Below are positions 43,041 through 51,521 of a stretch of 64,000 nt of DNA, in pieces. The notes under the pieces were generated by a model. That model saw only the letters and a list, made by a program, of their open reading frames with translations, had not been told where the DNA came from and made no database searches. Source of the DNA: CAXXOK01 sp001604115 (GTDB taxonomy: Bacteria; Bacillota; Clostridia; Christensenellales; Aristaeellaceae); contig JAYFOV010000013.1 in the NCBI GenBank assembly GCA_034928535.1, forward strand, positions 62,001 through 126,000, written 5' to 3'. Within the stretch, counting starts at the first letter, position 1. Every line of letters begins with the position of its first letter. The position numbers and the translations under genes were made by a program.

Positions 43041-44344
43041 CCCCTGCAACGCTTGCAATCATCGTGCTCATCGGCGGCTTCTTTCTGCTGCTCATGATCC
43101 GGGTGCCCATTTCGTTTGCGATGCTGCTGGCAACCATCGGTTCCGCGTTGATCACCGGTACAAACTTGACGGTGCTGGTGCAGCAAATGATCAGCGGTGT
43201 GAACAACTTTTCCCTGCTGGCCATCCCTTTTTTCATCCTCATGGGTGAATTTATGAGCGAGGGTGGCATTTCCGAGAAAATCGTGGATTTTGCTACCCTC
43301 ATCGTGGGGCGCTTTCGCGGCGGCCTGGCCTATGTGAACTGTGTGGATAGCATGTTTTTCGGCGGCATTTCCGGCTCCGCCGTGGCGGATGTCAGCTCCC
43401 TGGGTTCCGTGGTGGTGCCCATGATGGTCAAGCAAGGTTATACGGCGGATTTTGCCGTTGGCCTGACCGTGAGCACCGCCTGCCAAGGGCTGTTGATCCC
43501 GCCCAGCCACAACATGGTCATCTACGCGCTGGCCGCCGGCGGCGGCGTGACCATTGGTAGCCTATTCATGGCCGGTGCGCTGCCCGGCTTCCTGCTGGGT
43601 CTTGCCATGCTCATTTTCTGCTTCTTCACGCGCAAGCACTATAACTTCCCGGCCGGCGTGCGCACTCCGCGCGCACTGTGGGGCAAGATCATCCTCAATG
43701 CCATCCTGCCGATGTTCACCATCGTGATCATCATGGTGGGCGTGGCCATGGGCGTGTTCACAGCTACGGAGAGCGCCGCAGTCGCATGCGTATACTCGTT
43801 CATCCTGACCTACTTTGTGTTCCGCAGCGCCAAACTGCGCAACATTGGCCAAGTGTTCAAGCGTACGCTCAAGACGCTGGCCATCGTGCTCACCCTGATC
43901 GCCGTGGCCAAAGCCTTCGCCTACATGATGGTGGAGCTGCGCGTGCCGGATATGCTCACCAGTTTCCTGGTGGGTGTGACCAGCAACAAATACGTGCTGC
44001 TGCTCATCATCAACGTGCTGCTGCTGGTGCTGGGCTGCTTTATGGACATGGCGCCGCTGATCATGATCATGACGCCCATCCTGCTGCCGGTAGTCACCTC
44101 CCCCGCTATCGGCCTGAGCCCGGTACACTTTGGCATCGTCATGATCTTTAACCTGGCCATCGGCCTTTGCACGCCGCCGGTCGGCTCGGCGCTGTATGTG
44201 GGCTGCGCGGTGGGCAAAACGCCCATTGAGCGCACCAGCCTGCACATGCTGCCCATGTACGGCGTGATGGTTCTGGGGCTGCTGTTGGTCACCTATATCC
44301 CGGCCATTTCCATGTGGCTGCCAACCCTGCTGGGTATGATCTGA
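43037..44344 (+). CDS. TRAP transporter large permease, DctM family
   Basis: A 435-residue membrane protein with about 12 helices that forms the transport channel. Conserved pieces are MFFGGISGSAVADVSSLGSV (about 103-122), GLLIPPSHNMVIYA (about 153-166) and the C-terminal NLAIGLCTPPVGSALYVG. It makes a complete TRAP system with the two genes before it and ends at a classic terminator. Confidence 0.95.
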   Translation: MTPATLAIIVLIGGFFLLLMIRVPISFAMLLATIGSALITGTNLTVLVQQMISGVNNFSLLAIPFFILMGEFMSEGGISEKIVDFATLIVGRFRGGLAYVNCVDSMFFGGISGSAVADVSSLGSVVVPMMVKQGYTADFAVGLTVSTACQGLLIPPSHNMVIYALAAGGGVTIGSLFMAGALPGFLLGLAMLIFCFFTRKHYNFPAGVRTPRALWGKIILNAILPMFTIVIIMVGVAMGVFTATESAAVACVYSFILTYFVFRSAKLRNIGQVFKRTLKTLAIVLTLIAVAKAFAYMMVELRVPDMLTSFLVGVTSNKYVLLLIINVLLLVLGCFMDMAPLIMIMTPILLPVVTSPAIGLSPVHFGIVMIFNLAIGLCTPPVGSALYVGCAVGKTPIERTSLHMLPMYGVMVLGLLLVTYIPAISMWLPTLLGMI

Positions 44345-44357
44345 TCCATTCGATCGC

Positions 44358-44393
44358 AGACCCCCGGCCTGTGGTAAGGCCGGGGGTCTTTTT
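44358..44393 (+). terminator. Rho-independent terminator after the TRAP operon
   Basis: AGACCCCCGGCCT (44358-44370), loop GTGGTA, complement 44377-44389, five T. The MFS gene starts 27 bp later without a visible promoter, so some read-through is likely. Confidence 0.92.
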
Positions 44394-44420
44394 ATCAAAA
44401 CAGGACAAGGAGCCAAAACC

Positions 44421-45668
44421 ATGTTTGCGTACTTCGCCTCGTTACCCAAGGATACCCGCCGTGTGCTGTCTACCTGCTTTTTTGCTTTCTTCTTTAATGG
44501 CCTAATGACGCTCATGATGGGCTCCATCCTCCCGGATCTCCGCGCAGCCTACAACCTGACGGATTCCCAAGGCGGGCTGATGCTCGCCGGGCATTCCGCG
44601 GGCAACTTGGCGGCCAGCCTGCTCAGTGGCCTGGTGCCGCTGTGGCTTGGCAGTCGGCGGCGCGCGATTGTGCTGCTCAGCGCCCTGGCGGCGCTGGGGT
44701 ATGCCATGCTGCTCTTGTTTGGCAACCCCCTCTGGCTCACGCTGGCCTTTGCCATCACAGGCATGAGCCGCGGCAGCATCAGCAATTTTAACAACGGTAC
44801 TGTCAACCGTGTGACGGAGGGAAACCCTTCTGCAAGCAATCTGTTGCACAGTTTTTTTGCGGCAGGCGCCATCAGCGCTCCGCTCTTGTTTTTGATCACC
44901 TTCCGCATCGGAGGCTGGCAGGCCGCCATCCTGGCCATTGTAGTGCTGGGCGCGATTGTCTCCCTGGCGTTCACCCGCATCAACCTGGCGGATGACCGCC
45001 CCAGCCGCACCGACAGCACGCAGAAAAGCTTGGTGTTCCTGCGCAACCGCACCTTCCTGCTGCTGGGTGGCATGATGTTTTTTTACCTGTGCGCCGAATA
45101 TTCCATCAATGGTTGGCTGGTCACGTACCTGCAGCACAAACCGGCGCTGCTGGCACAGTTTGCCCTGGCGGGCGGGGATGCCCAGCAGGCATTGGTCACC
45201 TATTCCCAAACCATGGCGACGCTGCTGTGGGCCATCATCCTGGTGGGCAGGCTTTGCAGCGCGTTGCTCTCCCGCCGCCTGCCGCAAAAGCTGCTCATGA
45301 TGGCGGGCAGCATCGGCGTGCTGGTGTTCTTTGCCGTGCTGCTGCTCGGCGACAGCATTGCGCTGGTGACGCTTTCCGTTGCAGGGCTGGGCTTTTGTCT
45401 GGCAGGGATCTGCCCGATGATCTACTCCGATGCCAGCTACATCACCAATCTTTACCCCATGGGTACCAGCGCCATCCTGGGGATCGGCTCCATCGGCGCG
45501 ATCATCATGCCTGCACTGGTGGGCATCGTGGCGGATGCCTATGGGTTTGCCGGAGGCATGAGCGCCATCCTGATCGGCGTGGTGGCGTTGGTGGTGCTGT
45601 CCATCCTCAACTATATACTCAAGCCCGCGCCCATGCAACAGCCGGGCACGGCGCAGCCGCAGGCATAA
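44421..45668 (+). CDS. MFS transporter
   Basis: A 415-residue major facilitator with about 12 helices. SILPDLRAAYNLTDSQGGLM (about 34-53) and RGSISNFNNGTVNRVTEGNPS (about 117-137) resemble the fucose/glucose-type sugar proton symporter group. A promoter of its own is not seen, so it is probably expressed by read-through of the TRAP terminator. It lies in one run with the cupin and the AraM-like gene (14 and 14 bp gaps). It may import or export a uronate-related sugar. Confidence 0.85.
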   Translation: MFAYFASLPKDTRRVLSTCFFAFFFNGLMTLMMGSILPDLRAAYNLTDSQGGLMLAGHSAGNLAASLLSGLVPLWLGSRRRAIVLLSALAALGYAMLLLFGNPLWLTLAFAITGMSRGSISNFNNGTVNRVTEGNPSASNLLHSFFAAGAISAPLLFLITFRIGGWQAAILAIVVLGAIVSLAFTRINLADDRPSRTDSTQKSLVFLRNRTFLLLGGMMFFYLCAEYSINGWLVTYLQHKPALLAQFALAGGDAQQALVTYSQTMATLLWAIILVGRLCSALLSRRLPQKLLMMAGSIGVLVFFAVLLLGDSIALVTLSVAGLGFCLAGICPMIYSDASYITNLYPMGTSAILGIGSIGAIIMPALVGIVADAYGFAGGMSAILIGVVALVVLSILNYILKPAPMQQPGTAQPQA

Positions 45669-45682
45669 AGGAGGCAAGGCTC

Positions 45683-46015
45683 ATGGATTCCAAGGTAGTA
45701 CGGTATGAACAAATGCCCACAACGGATCTGGGGGGCGGCGTGACCCGTAAAGTGCTGGCCTGGATGCCCCAGCAGATGATGGTGGAAGTCCGGTTTGAAC
45801 AGGGTGCCATGGGCGCAATGCACAGCCACCCGCATGTCCAGTGCACCTATGTGGCCGAAGGAGTTTTCGATTTTACTATTGAAGGAGAGATGCACACGGT
45901 GCGGGCAGGCGACACCATCGCGTTCGCGCCTGATGCGCAGCATGGCTGTGTGTGCAAGCAAGCCGGTGTGCTGGTAGATGTGTTCGCCCCCATGCGGGAG
46001 GATTTTCTTTCATAA
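45683..46015 (+). CDS. kdgF: Cupin protein, KdgF-like
   Basis: A 110-residue single-domain cupin. Likely metal ligands are His47, His49, Gln53 and His87 (MHSHPHVQCTY and APDAQHGCV). The opening LGGGVTRKVLAW and the C-terminal DVFAPMREDFL match KdgF, which linearises 4,5-unsaturated uronates released from pectin or alginate into 4-deoxy-5-ketouronate. Position between transporters and uronate-catabolism genes agrees. The match is by recognition of sequence patterns, not alignment. Confidence 0.75.
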   Translation: MDSKVVRYEQMPTTDLGGGVTRKVLAWMPQQMMVEVRFEQGAMGAMHSHPHVQCTYVAEGVFDFTIEGEMHTVRAGDTIAFAPDAQHGCVCKQAGVLVDVFAPMREDFLS

Positions 46016-46029
46016 GAGGAGGGTCTGCC

Positions 46030-47388
46030 ATGGCTGCCACCATCACCTACGATGCGGAAAACCGACTGACCCTCTCGGGTATCACCTGTGATTGCGGGCT
46101 CACCCACCACCTGCCCACGCAGGACATCTATGTGGGGCAGGGACTGCTTGCCCGTGTGCCAGACTACGTCCAACGGCGTGGGCTGGGCATGCACTGTGTG
46201 CTGGTGGCTGATCAAAATACCTATCCGCTGGCAGGCATGGCGGTGGAGGCTGCGCTCACCGAGGCGGGTTACCACGTTATTCTCTGCGTGATCCGCCGGG
46301 ATGGCGTGATGGATCCGGATGAACGTGCCTGCGGCGAAGTGCTCCTGTCCATTCAGCCGGAAACCACGTTTCTGGTGGCGGTGGGCAGCGGCAGCATCAC
46401 CGATACGGTGCGGGTAAATGCCGTACGCACCGGCCTGCCTTTTGTGAGTGTGGGCACCGCGCCTTCCATGGACGGCTACACCTCCGTGGTGGCGCCGCTG
46501 TTGCTGCGGGGTGTCAAAATCCACCGTGCGGGCGTTTGCCCGGAGATCATCGTGTGCGATACGGACATCCTGCGCACGGCGCCGCTGTCCATGGTCTGTT
46601 CCGGTGTGGGGGATGTGCTGGGCAAGTATATCGCCAAGGCGGATTGGATGTTGGGCGCCATCATTGCCGGCGAAACCTATTGCGACGTCTGCGGTGAAAT
46701 CGTGACGGATGCTGTGGAAAAACTGCTGCAGAACATCCCGGAAATCCGCGCCCGCACGGAAAAGGGGATACGCATCCTGATCGAGGCACTGCTGCTGGCG
46801 GGCGTGACTATCATGATCGTGGGCCACACCCGCGCCGTGGCATCCGTGGAGCACAACATCGCGCATTACTGGGAAATGATGCAGCTCCTGCATGGCAAGC
46901 ACCCTCCTGCGCACGGCGCGTCCGTGGGGGTGGCCACGCTACTGTGCTGGCCGCTGTTCACCCGTTTTGCACAGGAGGATCTGACCGCGCTGGATCTGCC
47001 TGCCATCCGGGCGGGGCGCATGTCGCGCGCACAGCGGGAAGCGTGGATGCTTCAGGCTTTTGAGCCGGAAGCCGCCGCCAGCATCATGCGTGACAACCCT
47101 GATGATTTTCTCCCCTGGGAGGAACAGGAGCGCCGTATCCGCACAGCGCAGGCACACATGGCGGATATCCGCCGTGTGATCGGCATGCTGCCGCCCTATG
47201 AAGCCATCCTCTCCGCGATGCAGGAACTCGGTGCGCCAACCACCCCGGCGGAAATGGGCGTGGATGAAAAGCTGCTGAACCTCTCCATGCGTTGCGCCAA
47301 GGATTACCGCACACGCTATACGCTCTTCAAACTGATTGATGAATGTGGGCTGCAAGAAGCCTACATGGCGGCATACCCGCTGCTGTGA
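46030..47388 (+). CDS. sn-Glycerol-1-phosphate dehydrogenase-like protein, AraM family
   Basis: A 452-residue iron-alcohol-dehydrogenase superfamily member. NAD motif GSGSITD is at 119-125, APSMDGYTS at 144-152, and metal-site segments are GVGDVLGK (192-199) and SVEHNIAHYWEM. B. subtilis AraM reduces dihydroxyacetone phosphate to sn-glycerol-1-phosphate and is about 394 residues; this protein is longer. In a uronate locus the real substrate may differ: the uronate reductase UxaB is missing from the window and this is the only dehydrogenase at hand. Confidence 0.8.
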   Translation: MAATITYDAENRLTLSGITCDCGLTHHLPTQDIYVGQGLLARVPDYVQRRGLGMHCVLVADQNTYPLAGMAVEAALTEAGYHVILCVIRRDGVMDPDERACGEVLLSIQPETTFLVAVGSGSITDTVRVNAVRTGLPFVSVGTAPSMDGYTSVVAPLLLRGVKIHRAGVCPEIIVCDTDILRTAPLSMVCSGVGDVLGKYIAKADWMLGAIIAGETYCDVCGEIVTDAVEKLLQNIPEIRARTEKGIRILIEALLLAGVTIMIVGHTRAVASVEHNIAHYWEMMQLLHGKHPPAHGASVGVATLLCWPLFTRFAQEDLTALDLPAIRAGRMSRAQREAWMLQAFEPEAAASIMRDNPDDFLPWEEQERRIRTAQAHMADIRRVIGMLPPYEAILSAMQELGAPTTPAEMGVDEKLLNLSMRCAKDYRTRYTLFKLIDECGLQEAYMAAYPLL

Positions 47389-47415
47389 GCGAAACCCGAC
47401 TTTGCGTTTTGATAG

Positions 47416-47455
47416 CACGCCCCCTGCGCAGCCAGCTGGCAGCGCAGGGGGCGTG
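47416..47455. terminator. Palindrome between convergent genes
   Basis: CACGCCCCCTGCGC (47416-47429) pairs with 47442-47455; the enclosed ten bases are themselves palindromic. No U tract. It separates the AraM-like gene (+) from uxaA (-). Confidence 0.6.
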
Positions 47456-47464
47456 TATGCTGAT

Positions 47465-47590
47465 GAGCCCCGCCACAGGGGCCATGGGTCAAAGGTGAAA
47501 TCCCCTGAGGGTTTGAAGTGGAACCCCAAGCCCCTGTGTCGCGATGCCTGAGCCAGACAAGCGGGCAGCCGTGAAGCGGCTATGCAATAA
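47465..47590. repeat. Degenerate intergenic repeat, copy A
   Basis: A run of short GGGnTTTCnCCC-like hairpins followed by AAGCGGGC...AGCC...GCTATG. A similar order is seen at 54357-54490. The remaining sequence up to 47728 shows nothing. Confidence 0.4.
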
Positions 47591-47728
47591 ACGGCAATAT
47601 CCTGTGGTCAGCGCCCTTGGAGACCCCTGCCATACAGGAATGCATCATGTTTCCGCTGCACAGCGGCCTTTCACTGCAGCATTGCTCCGCGTCACAGCGC
47701 ATTTGCGCCGGATTGCCCGCCGATTGTG

Positions 47729-49210
47729 CTATAACGTCACGCCGGATTTGAAAATCGCGATGCCCTGATAGCCGTTTTCCTCATTACGTGCTCTTTGCCC
47801 ATTGGCAGTTTGCAGCACCAGTTCAAACAGCGCATCCCCCAGCGCGTCCAAGGTCTCGCCGGCCAGCAATCTACCCGCGTCAAAATCGATCCAGCTCTGC
47901 TTCTGGGTGGCCAACGGGGTGTTGCTCGCAATCTTGAGCGTTGGCACTGGGCCGCCAAAGGGCGTGCCCCGTCCGGTGGAAAACAGCACGATCTGCGCCC
48001 CGGCCGCAGCTACGGCCGTGGTGGCCACCAAATCATTGCCGGGTGCGTTTTGTAGGGTAAGGCCGGGGCGAGTCACGCGCCCGGTGTAGGGGATCACGGC
48101 AGTCACGGGCGCATCCCCGCTCTTTTGGGTGCAGCCCAGCGCCTTGTCCTCCAAGGTGGAGATACCGCCCTGCTTGTTGCCAGGCGATGGGTTTTCATAA
48201 ATGGTCTGTCCATGCGCTTCAAAATAATGTTTGAAATCGTTGATGAGAGATACCGTCTCCTGGAAAACGGTCTCATTTTCACAACGCGCCATGAGCAGGG
48301 TTTCCGCACCAAACATCTCCGGCACTTCGGTGAGGATGGTGCTGCCGCCCATGGCGATGAGCCTGTCTGAAAACCGCCCGATAACGGGGTTTGCTGTGAT
48401 GCCGCTGAAACCGTCCGAGCCGCCGCATTTCATGCCGATGACCAGCTTGCTGGCAGGCACCGCTACACGCACATCCTGGCGCATGTGCTCCGCCAGCGCT
48501 GTGAGCATATCCATGCCCGCTGACAGCTCGTCCGCCACATCCTGCGCGATCAGGAAGCGCACACGCGCCGGGTCAAAACCGCCCATGTGCTTTTGCAGCT
48601 CCCGCACACCACTGTTCTCGCAACCCAGCCCAAGAATCAGCACTCCGCCCGCATTCGGGTGAGTGGCCAGGTTGGCCAGGATAGCGCGGGTGTTTTCCTG
48701 ATCATCCCCCATTTGAGAACAGCCGTAGGGATGGGGAAATGCGCGCACGTTTTCCACTGCGCCGCCCACCAGCCCCTGCGCTTTGCGTTCCAGCGCGGTG
48801 GCCACATCGTTCACGCAGCCCACGGTGGGCACAATCCACAGCTCATTGCGCACGCCTGCACGGCCGTCCTGGCGCAGGTAACCTTGAAATGTGCGTGCTT
48901 CCCGCCGGGGCAATGCCTTGGCGGTGGGCGCGTACTGGTACTTGCGCTCGCCTGCCAGCAGCGTGCGCAGGTTGTGCGTGTGCACATGCGCCCCGGCAGC
49001 GATCGCTTCCTTGGCCGCGCCGATAGGCTGACCGTATTTGATGACGTGCCCGCCGCTTGGGATCGCCTTCAGCGCAAATTTATGCCCCGCCGGAACATCG
49101 GTGCCCAGCATGACTGCTCCCCGATCCAGCATGACTGTTTCGCCAGCATGCAGGGGCATCAACGCCACAGCGACATTATCATTGGGATGGATCGTAACCG
49201 CCTGTTTCAT
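47729..49210 (-). CDS. uxaA: Altronate dehydratase family protein, full length
   Basis: A 493-residue iron-dependent dehydratase that turns D-altronate into 2-keto-3-deoxygluconate in galacturonate breakdown. The N-terminal SAF-like domain (IHPNDNVAVALMPLHAGE, then PAGHKFALKAIP) is joined to the large catalytic domain, with GCENSGVRELQKH, MKCGGSDGFSGITANP (about 318-333) and the C-terminal SWIDFDAGRLLAGE. Galactarate dehydratase (GarD) is the close alternative. The ATG at 49210 follows AAAGGAGG. Divergent from uxaC, with a matching operator in its promoter. Confidence 0.88.
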   Translation of the reverse strand: MKQAVTIHPNDNVAVALMPLHAGETVMLDRGAVMLGTDVPAGHKFALKAIPSGGHVIKYGQPIGAAKEAIAAGAHVHTHNLRTLLAGERKYQYAPTAKALPRREARTFQGYLRQDGRAGVRNELWIVPTVGCVNDVATALERKAQGLVGGAVENVRAFPHPYGCSQMGDDQENTRAILANLATHPNAGGVLILGLGCENSGVRELQKHMGGFDPARVRFLIAQDVADELSAGMDMLTALAEHMRQDVRVAVPASKLVIGMKCGGSDGFSGITANPVIGRFSDRLIAMGGSTILTEVPEMFGAETLLMARCENETVFQETVSLINDFKHYFEAHGQTIYENPSPGNKQGGISTLEDKALGCTQKSGDAPVTAVIPYTGRVTRPGLTLQNAPGNDLVATTAVAAAGAQIVLFSTGRGTPFGGPVPTLKIASNTPLATQKQSWIDFDAGRLLAGETLDALGDALFELVLQTANGQRARNEENGYQGIAIFKSGVTL

Positions 49211-49241
49211 GGCATCCTCCTTTGGCGTGCCGCCACGCCTA

Positions 49242-49255
49242 TGTAAATGATTACA
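49242..49255. promoter_or_regulatory. LacI/cre-type operator of uxaA
   Basis: TGTAAATGATTACA: perfect TGTAA/TTACA arms, 13 of 14 matches to TGTAANCGNTTACA, just downstream of the uxaA start of transcription. Confidence 0.6.
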
Positions 49256-49268
49256 CACCGTATAGTTC

Positions 49269-49297
49269 ATAGTACCGCACTGTCGTGGTTTCGTCAA
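49269..49297 (-). promoter_or_regulatory. Promoter of uxaA
   Basis: Minus strand TTGACG, 17-nt spacer, TACTAT (-10 at 49269-49274). Confidence 0.62.
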
Positions 49298-49352
49298 CAG
49301 GCTCATGGGCTTTCGTTTGTTGATTTTTTGGCCTGTGCAATGAATTTCCGGG

Positions 49353-49381
49353 TTGCATTTTTGTCATGATATCACTATAAT
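49353..49381 (+). promoter_or_regulatory. Promoter of uxaC
   Basis: TTGCAT, 17-nt spacer, TATAAT (49376-49381). Confidence 0.7.
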
Positions 49382-49396
49382 AAAGGCGTGAATATG

Positions 49397-49410
49397 CGTA
49401 AGCGTTTACA
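49397..49410. promoter_or_regulatory. LacI/cre-type operator of uxaC
   Basis: CGTAAGCGTTTACA, 13 of 14 matches to TGTAANCGNTTACA, 15 bp downstream of the -10 box. Confidence 0.6.
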
Positions 49411-49477
49411 AATACGCTGCTGTTGCGCCACCCGACCCGGGCGGTGCTCCATGCACGCGCCAGGGAGAGGTCACAGC

Positions 49478-50884
49478 ATGCAGGCATTCATGGACAAGGA
49501 TTTTTTACTGACCACGGAAACCGCCCGGCAACTCTACCACAACGCGGCGGCAGCGTGCCCCATCATCGATTATCATTGCCACATCAACCCTCGAGAAATC
49601 TACGAGGATCGCCGCTATGAAAACATCACCCAAGTATGGCTGGGCGGGGATCATTACAAATGGCGACTCATGCGCTGCGCCGGTGTTCCTGAAAAATACA
49701 TCACCGGCGATGCCGACGATCTGGAGAAGTTCCGTGCCTGGGCGCGCGTGCTGGGCAAAGCCGTCGGCAATCCCCTGTACCACTGGAGCCATCTGGAGCT
49801 GCAGCGCTATTTTGATTATCACGGCCTGCTGAACGCCGATACTGCCGATCAGGTGTGGGCGCATGTGAATGCCAAACTCCAACAGGAGGGATTCAGCGTG
49901 CGGGGGTTGATCCGGCAAAGCAATGTGGAGCTGATCTGCACCACCGATGACCCTGTCGATTCCCTTATCTGGCACCAGAAAATCAAGGCGGACAAGACGT
50001 TTGCGACTGCCGTGCTGCCTGCCTGGCGGCCGGATAAAGCCATGAACCTGGAAAAGGAGACCTATCTGCCCTATCTGGCGGAATTATCCAGCGTGAGCGG
50101 CATTGCCATCCGCTCCTTTGCCGATCTCAAAGCGGCGCTACAGGCGCGCATGGCCTTTTTTCACGAGAACGGCTGCCGCTTGAGCGATCACGCGCTCCGC
50201 TATGCTATGTACGCCCCCGCTACCGCCGCCGAGGTGGAAGCCATCTTTGCGCGCAGGCTGTCCGGGGACGCCATCACCCAGGAGGATGAACTGCGCTTCA
50301 AGACAGCTTTCCTCACCTTTGTGGCCGGAGAATACCGTCGGCTGGGTTGGGTCATGCAGCTGCACTATGGCTGCCGCCGGGACAACAATCCCGCGATGTT
50401 TGATCTCTTGGGGCCGGATACAGGGTATGACTGCATCGATACTCACACCCCTTCGGCGCAGCTGGCGGCCTTGCTGGGCGCATTGGACGCAGCCGGCTCC
50501 CTCCCCAAGACGGTGCTGTACAGCCTGAACCCCAATGATGATGCCGCCATCGACAGCGTATGCGGCTGTTTTCAGAACGGTGAGGCTGTTGGTCGCCTGC
50601 AACACGGCTCTGCATGGTGGTTCAACGACCATTTGCAGGGCATGACCCAGCAGCTCACCAGCCTGGCAAACCTCGGCTATCTGGCAGGGTTTGTAGGCAT
50701 GCTGACCGACAGCCGGAGCTTCCTGAGCTATCCTCGGCATGAGTACTTCCGCCGCATCCTATGCCGTGTTCTGGGGCAATGGGTCGAGGAAGGACAGTTC
50801 CCTGCTGACATGGCAACGTTGACCGGGATCGTGCGCGATGTGAGCTATGGCAACGCCAAGCGGTACTTCTCCTTCCCGTCATAA
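49478..50884 (+). CDS. uxaC: Glucuronate/galacturonate isomerase
   Basis: A 468-residue amidohydrolase-fold isomerase that converts D-glucuronate to fructuronate and D-galacturonate to tagaturonate. The HxH metal motif is in IIDYHCHINPREIYED (about 29-44); QLHYGCRRDNNP and CIDTHTPSAQL are conserved further on, and WWFNDHLQGM (about 371-380) is family-typical. The ATG at 49478 follows GGGAGAGG. Its leader is about 90 nt and contains the operator. UxaB and KDG kinase/aldolase genes needed to complete the route are not in the window. Confidence 0.95.
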   Translation: MQAFMDKDFLLTTETARQLYHNAAAACPIIDYHCHINPREIYEDRRYENITQVWLGGDHYKWRLMRCAGVPEKYITGDADDLEKFRAWARVLGKAVGNPLYHWSHLELQRYFDYHGLLNADTADQVWAHVNAKLQQEGFSVRGLIRQSNVELICTTDDPVDSLIWHQKIKADKTFATAVLPAWRPDKAMNLEKETYLPYLAELSSVSGIAIRSFADLKAALQARMAFFHENGCRLSDHALRYAMYAPATAAEVEAIFARRLSGDAITQEDELRFKTAFLTFVAGEYRRLGWVMQLHYGCRRDNNPAMFDLLGPDTGYDCIDTHTPSAQLAALLGALDAAGSLPKTVLYSLNPNDDAAIDSVCGCFQNGEAVGRLQHGSAWWFNDHLQGMTQQLTSLANLGYLAGFVGMLTDSRSFLSYPRHEYFRRILCRVLGQWVEEGQFPADMATLTGIVRDVSYGNAKRYFSFPS

Positions 50885-51406
50885 ACCGAGCGCATGGCAG
50901 GGGCATCGCCCTCCATGGCCGCGCCACGGCGGCATTTTGCCCGCCACAGCGCAAGTGTATATGCCCAGCCTTGGTCTTTTATCTTGGCGGGTGGCACGGA
51001 AAGTGTGAACATAGCCAGCATCTGTATGGGGCCGTATTCAGGGTTGCGCCTGCCGGCCCGTCCATCCGGGGAAGGTGCCGCACCATAGCATACGATTCCT
51101 CAGGCTGCCGAAAAACCTCTTCCCAGTGCCACAGACGCTCGCCACCCTACTTTGCAGGCTGTTCGCTCGGTTTGCGAAGATGTTCCCGGTCAGGCTTTAT
51201 GGGCTTTGCCCTAAACTCCCCAAAAGGTTTCACCCTGTGGAAATTTTCCCGGGACTACTTCTTGACACGCATGTTGGAACGGTCTGAGGGGTCGCGCCCT
51301 AGCGTGCGGCCCCTTTCCCATGGATACCTTTGTAACAACTTTCCCTCCCGACGGCGCAGGGCTGTGCCGCCTGGTTTATCTGCCGCAGCCTGCCCGTATA
51401 TCGCGC
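50885..51406. other. Long non-coding gap
   Basis: About 520 bp. It contains a degenerate repeat (51185-51253) and a GGGGTCGCGC/GTGCGGCCCC hairpin followed by TTTCCC (about 51288-51316) that could be a terminator. Small reading frames here have no recognisable family or ribosome site, so I call none. Confidence 0.45.
51185..51253. repeat. Degenerate intergenic repeat, copy D
   Basis: Successive short hairpins GGGCTTTGCCC, GGTTTCACC and GGAAATTTTCC, like those in copies A, B and C. Confidence 0.35.
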
Positions 51407-51435
51407 TTGCCTAGCGTCCACCTTTTCGCTATAAT
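51407..51435 (+). promoter_or_regulatory. Promoter of the DUF5711 operon
   Basis: TTGCCT, 17-nt spacer, TATAAT (51430-51435). Confidence 0.62.
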
Positions 51436-51521
51436 AAAGATTGTTGCGCGCGCAAATCCCCGCGCGGCAATCTTTCGCCCATGGCGGCGCAGCGCCGCAG
51501 CCGGGCGCTCAAGGAGTATGT

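Noticed and set aside
50971..51414. A 147-codon plus-strand open frame
   Set aside because: No ribosome site, low-complexity Arg/Ser/Pro-rich translation, and overlap with a degenerate repeat and the next promoter.
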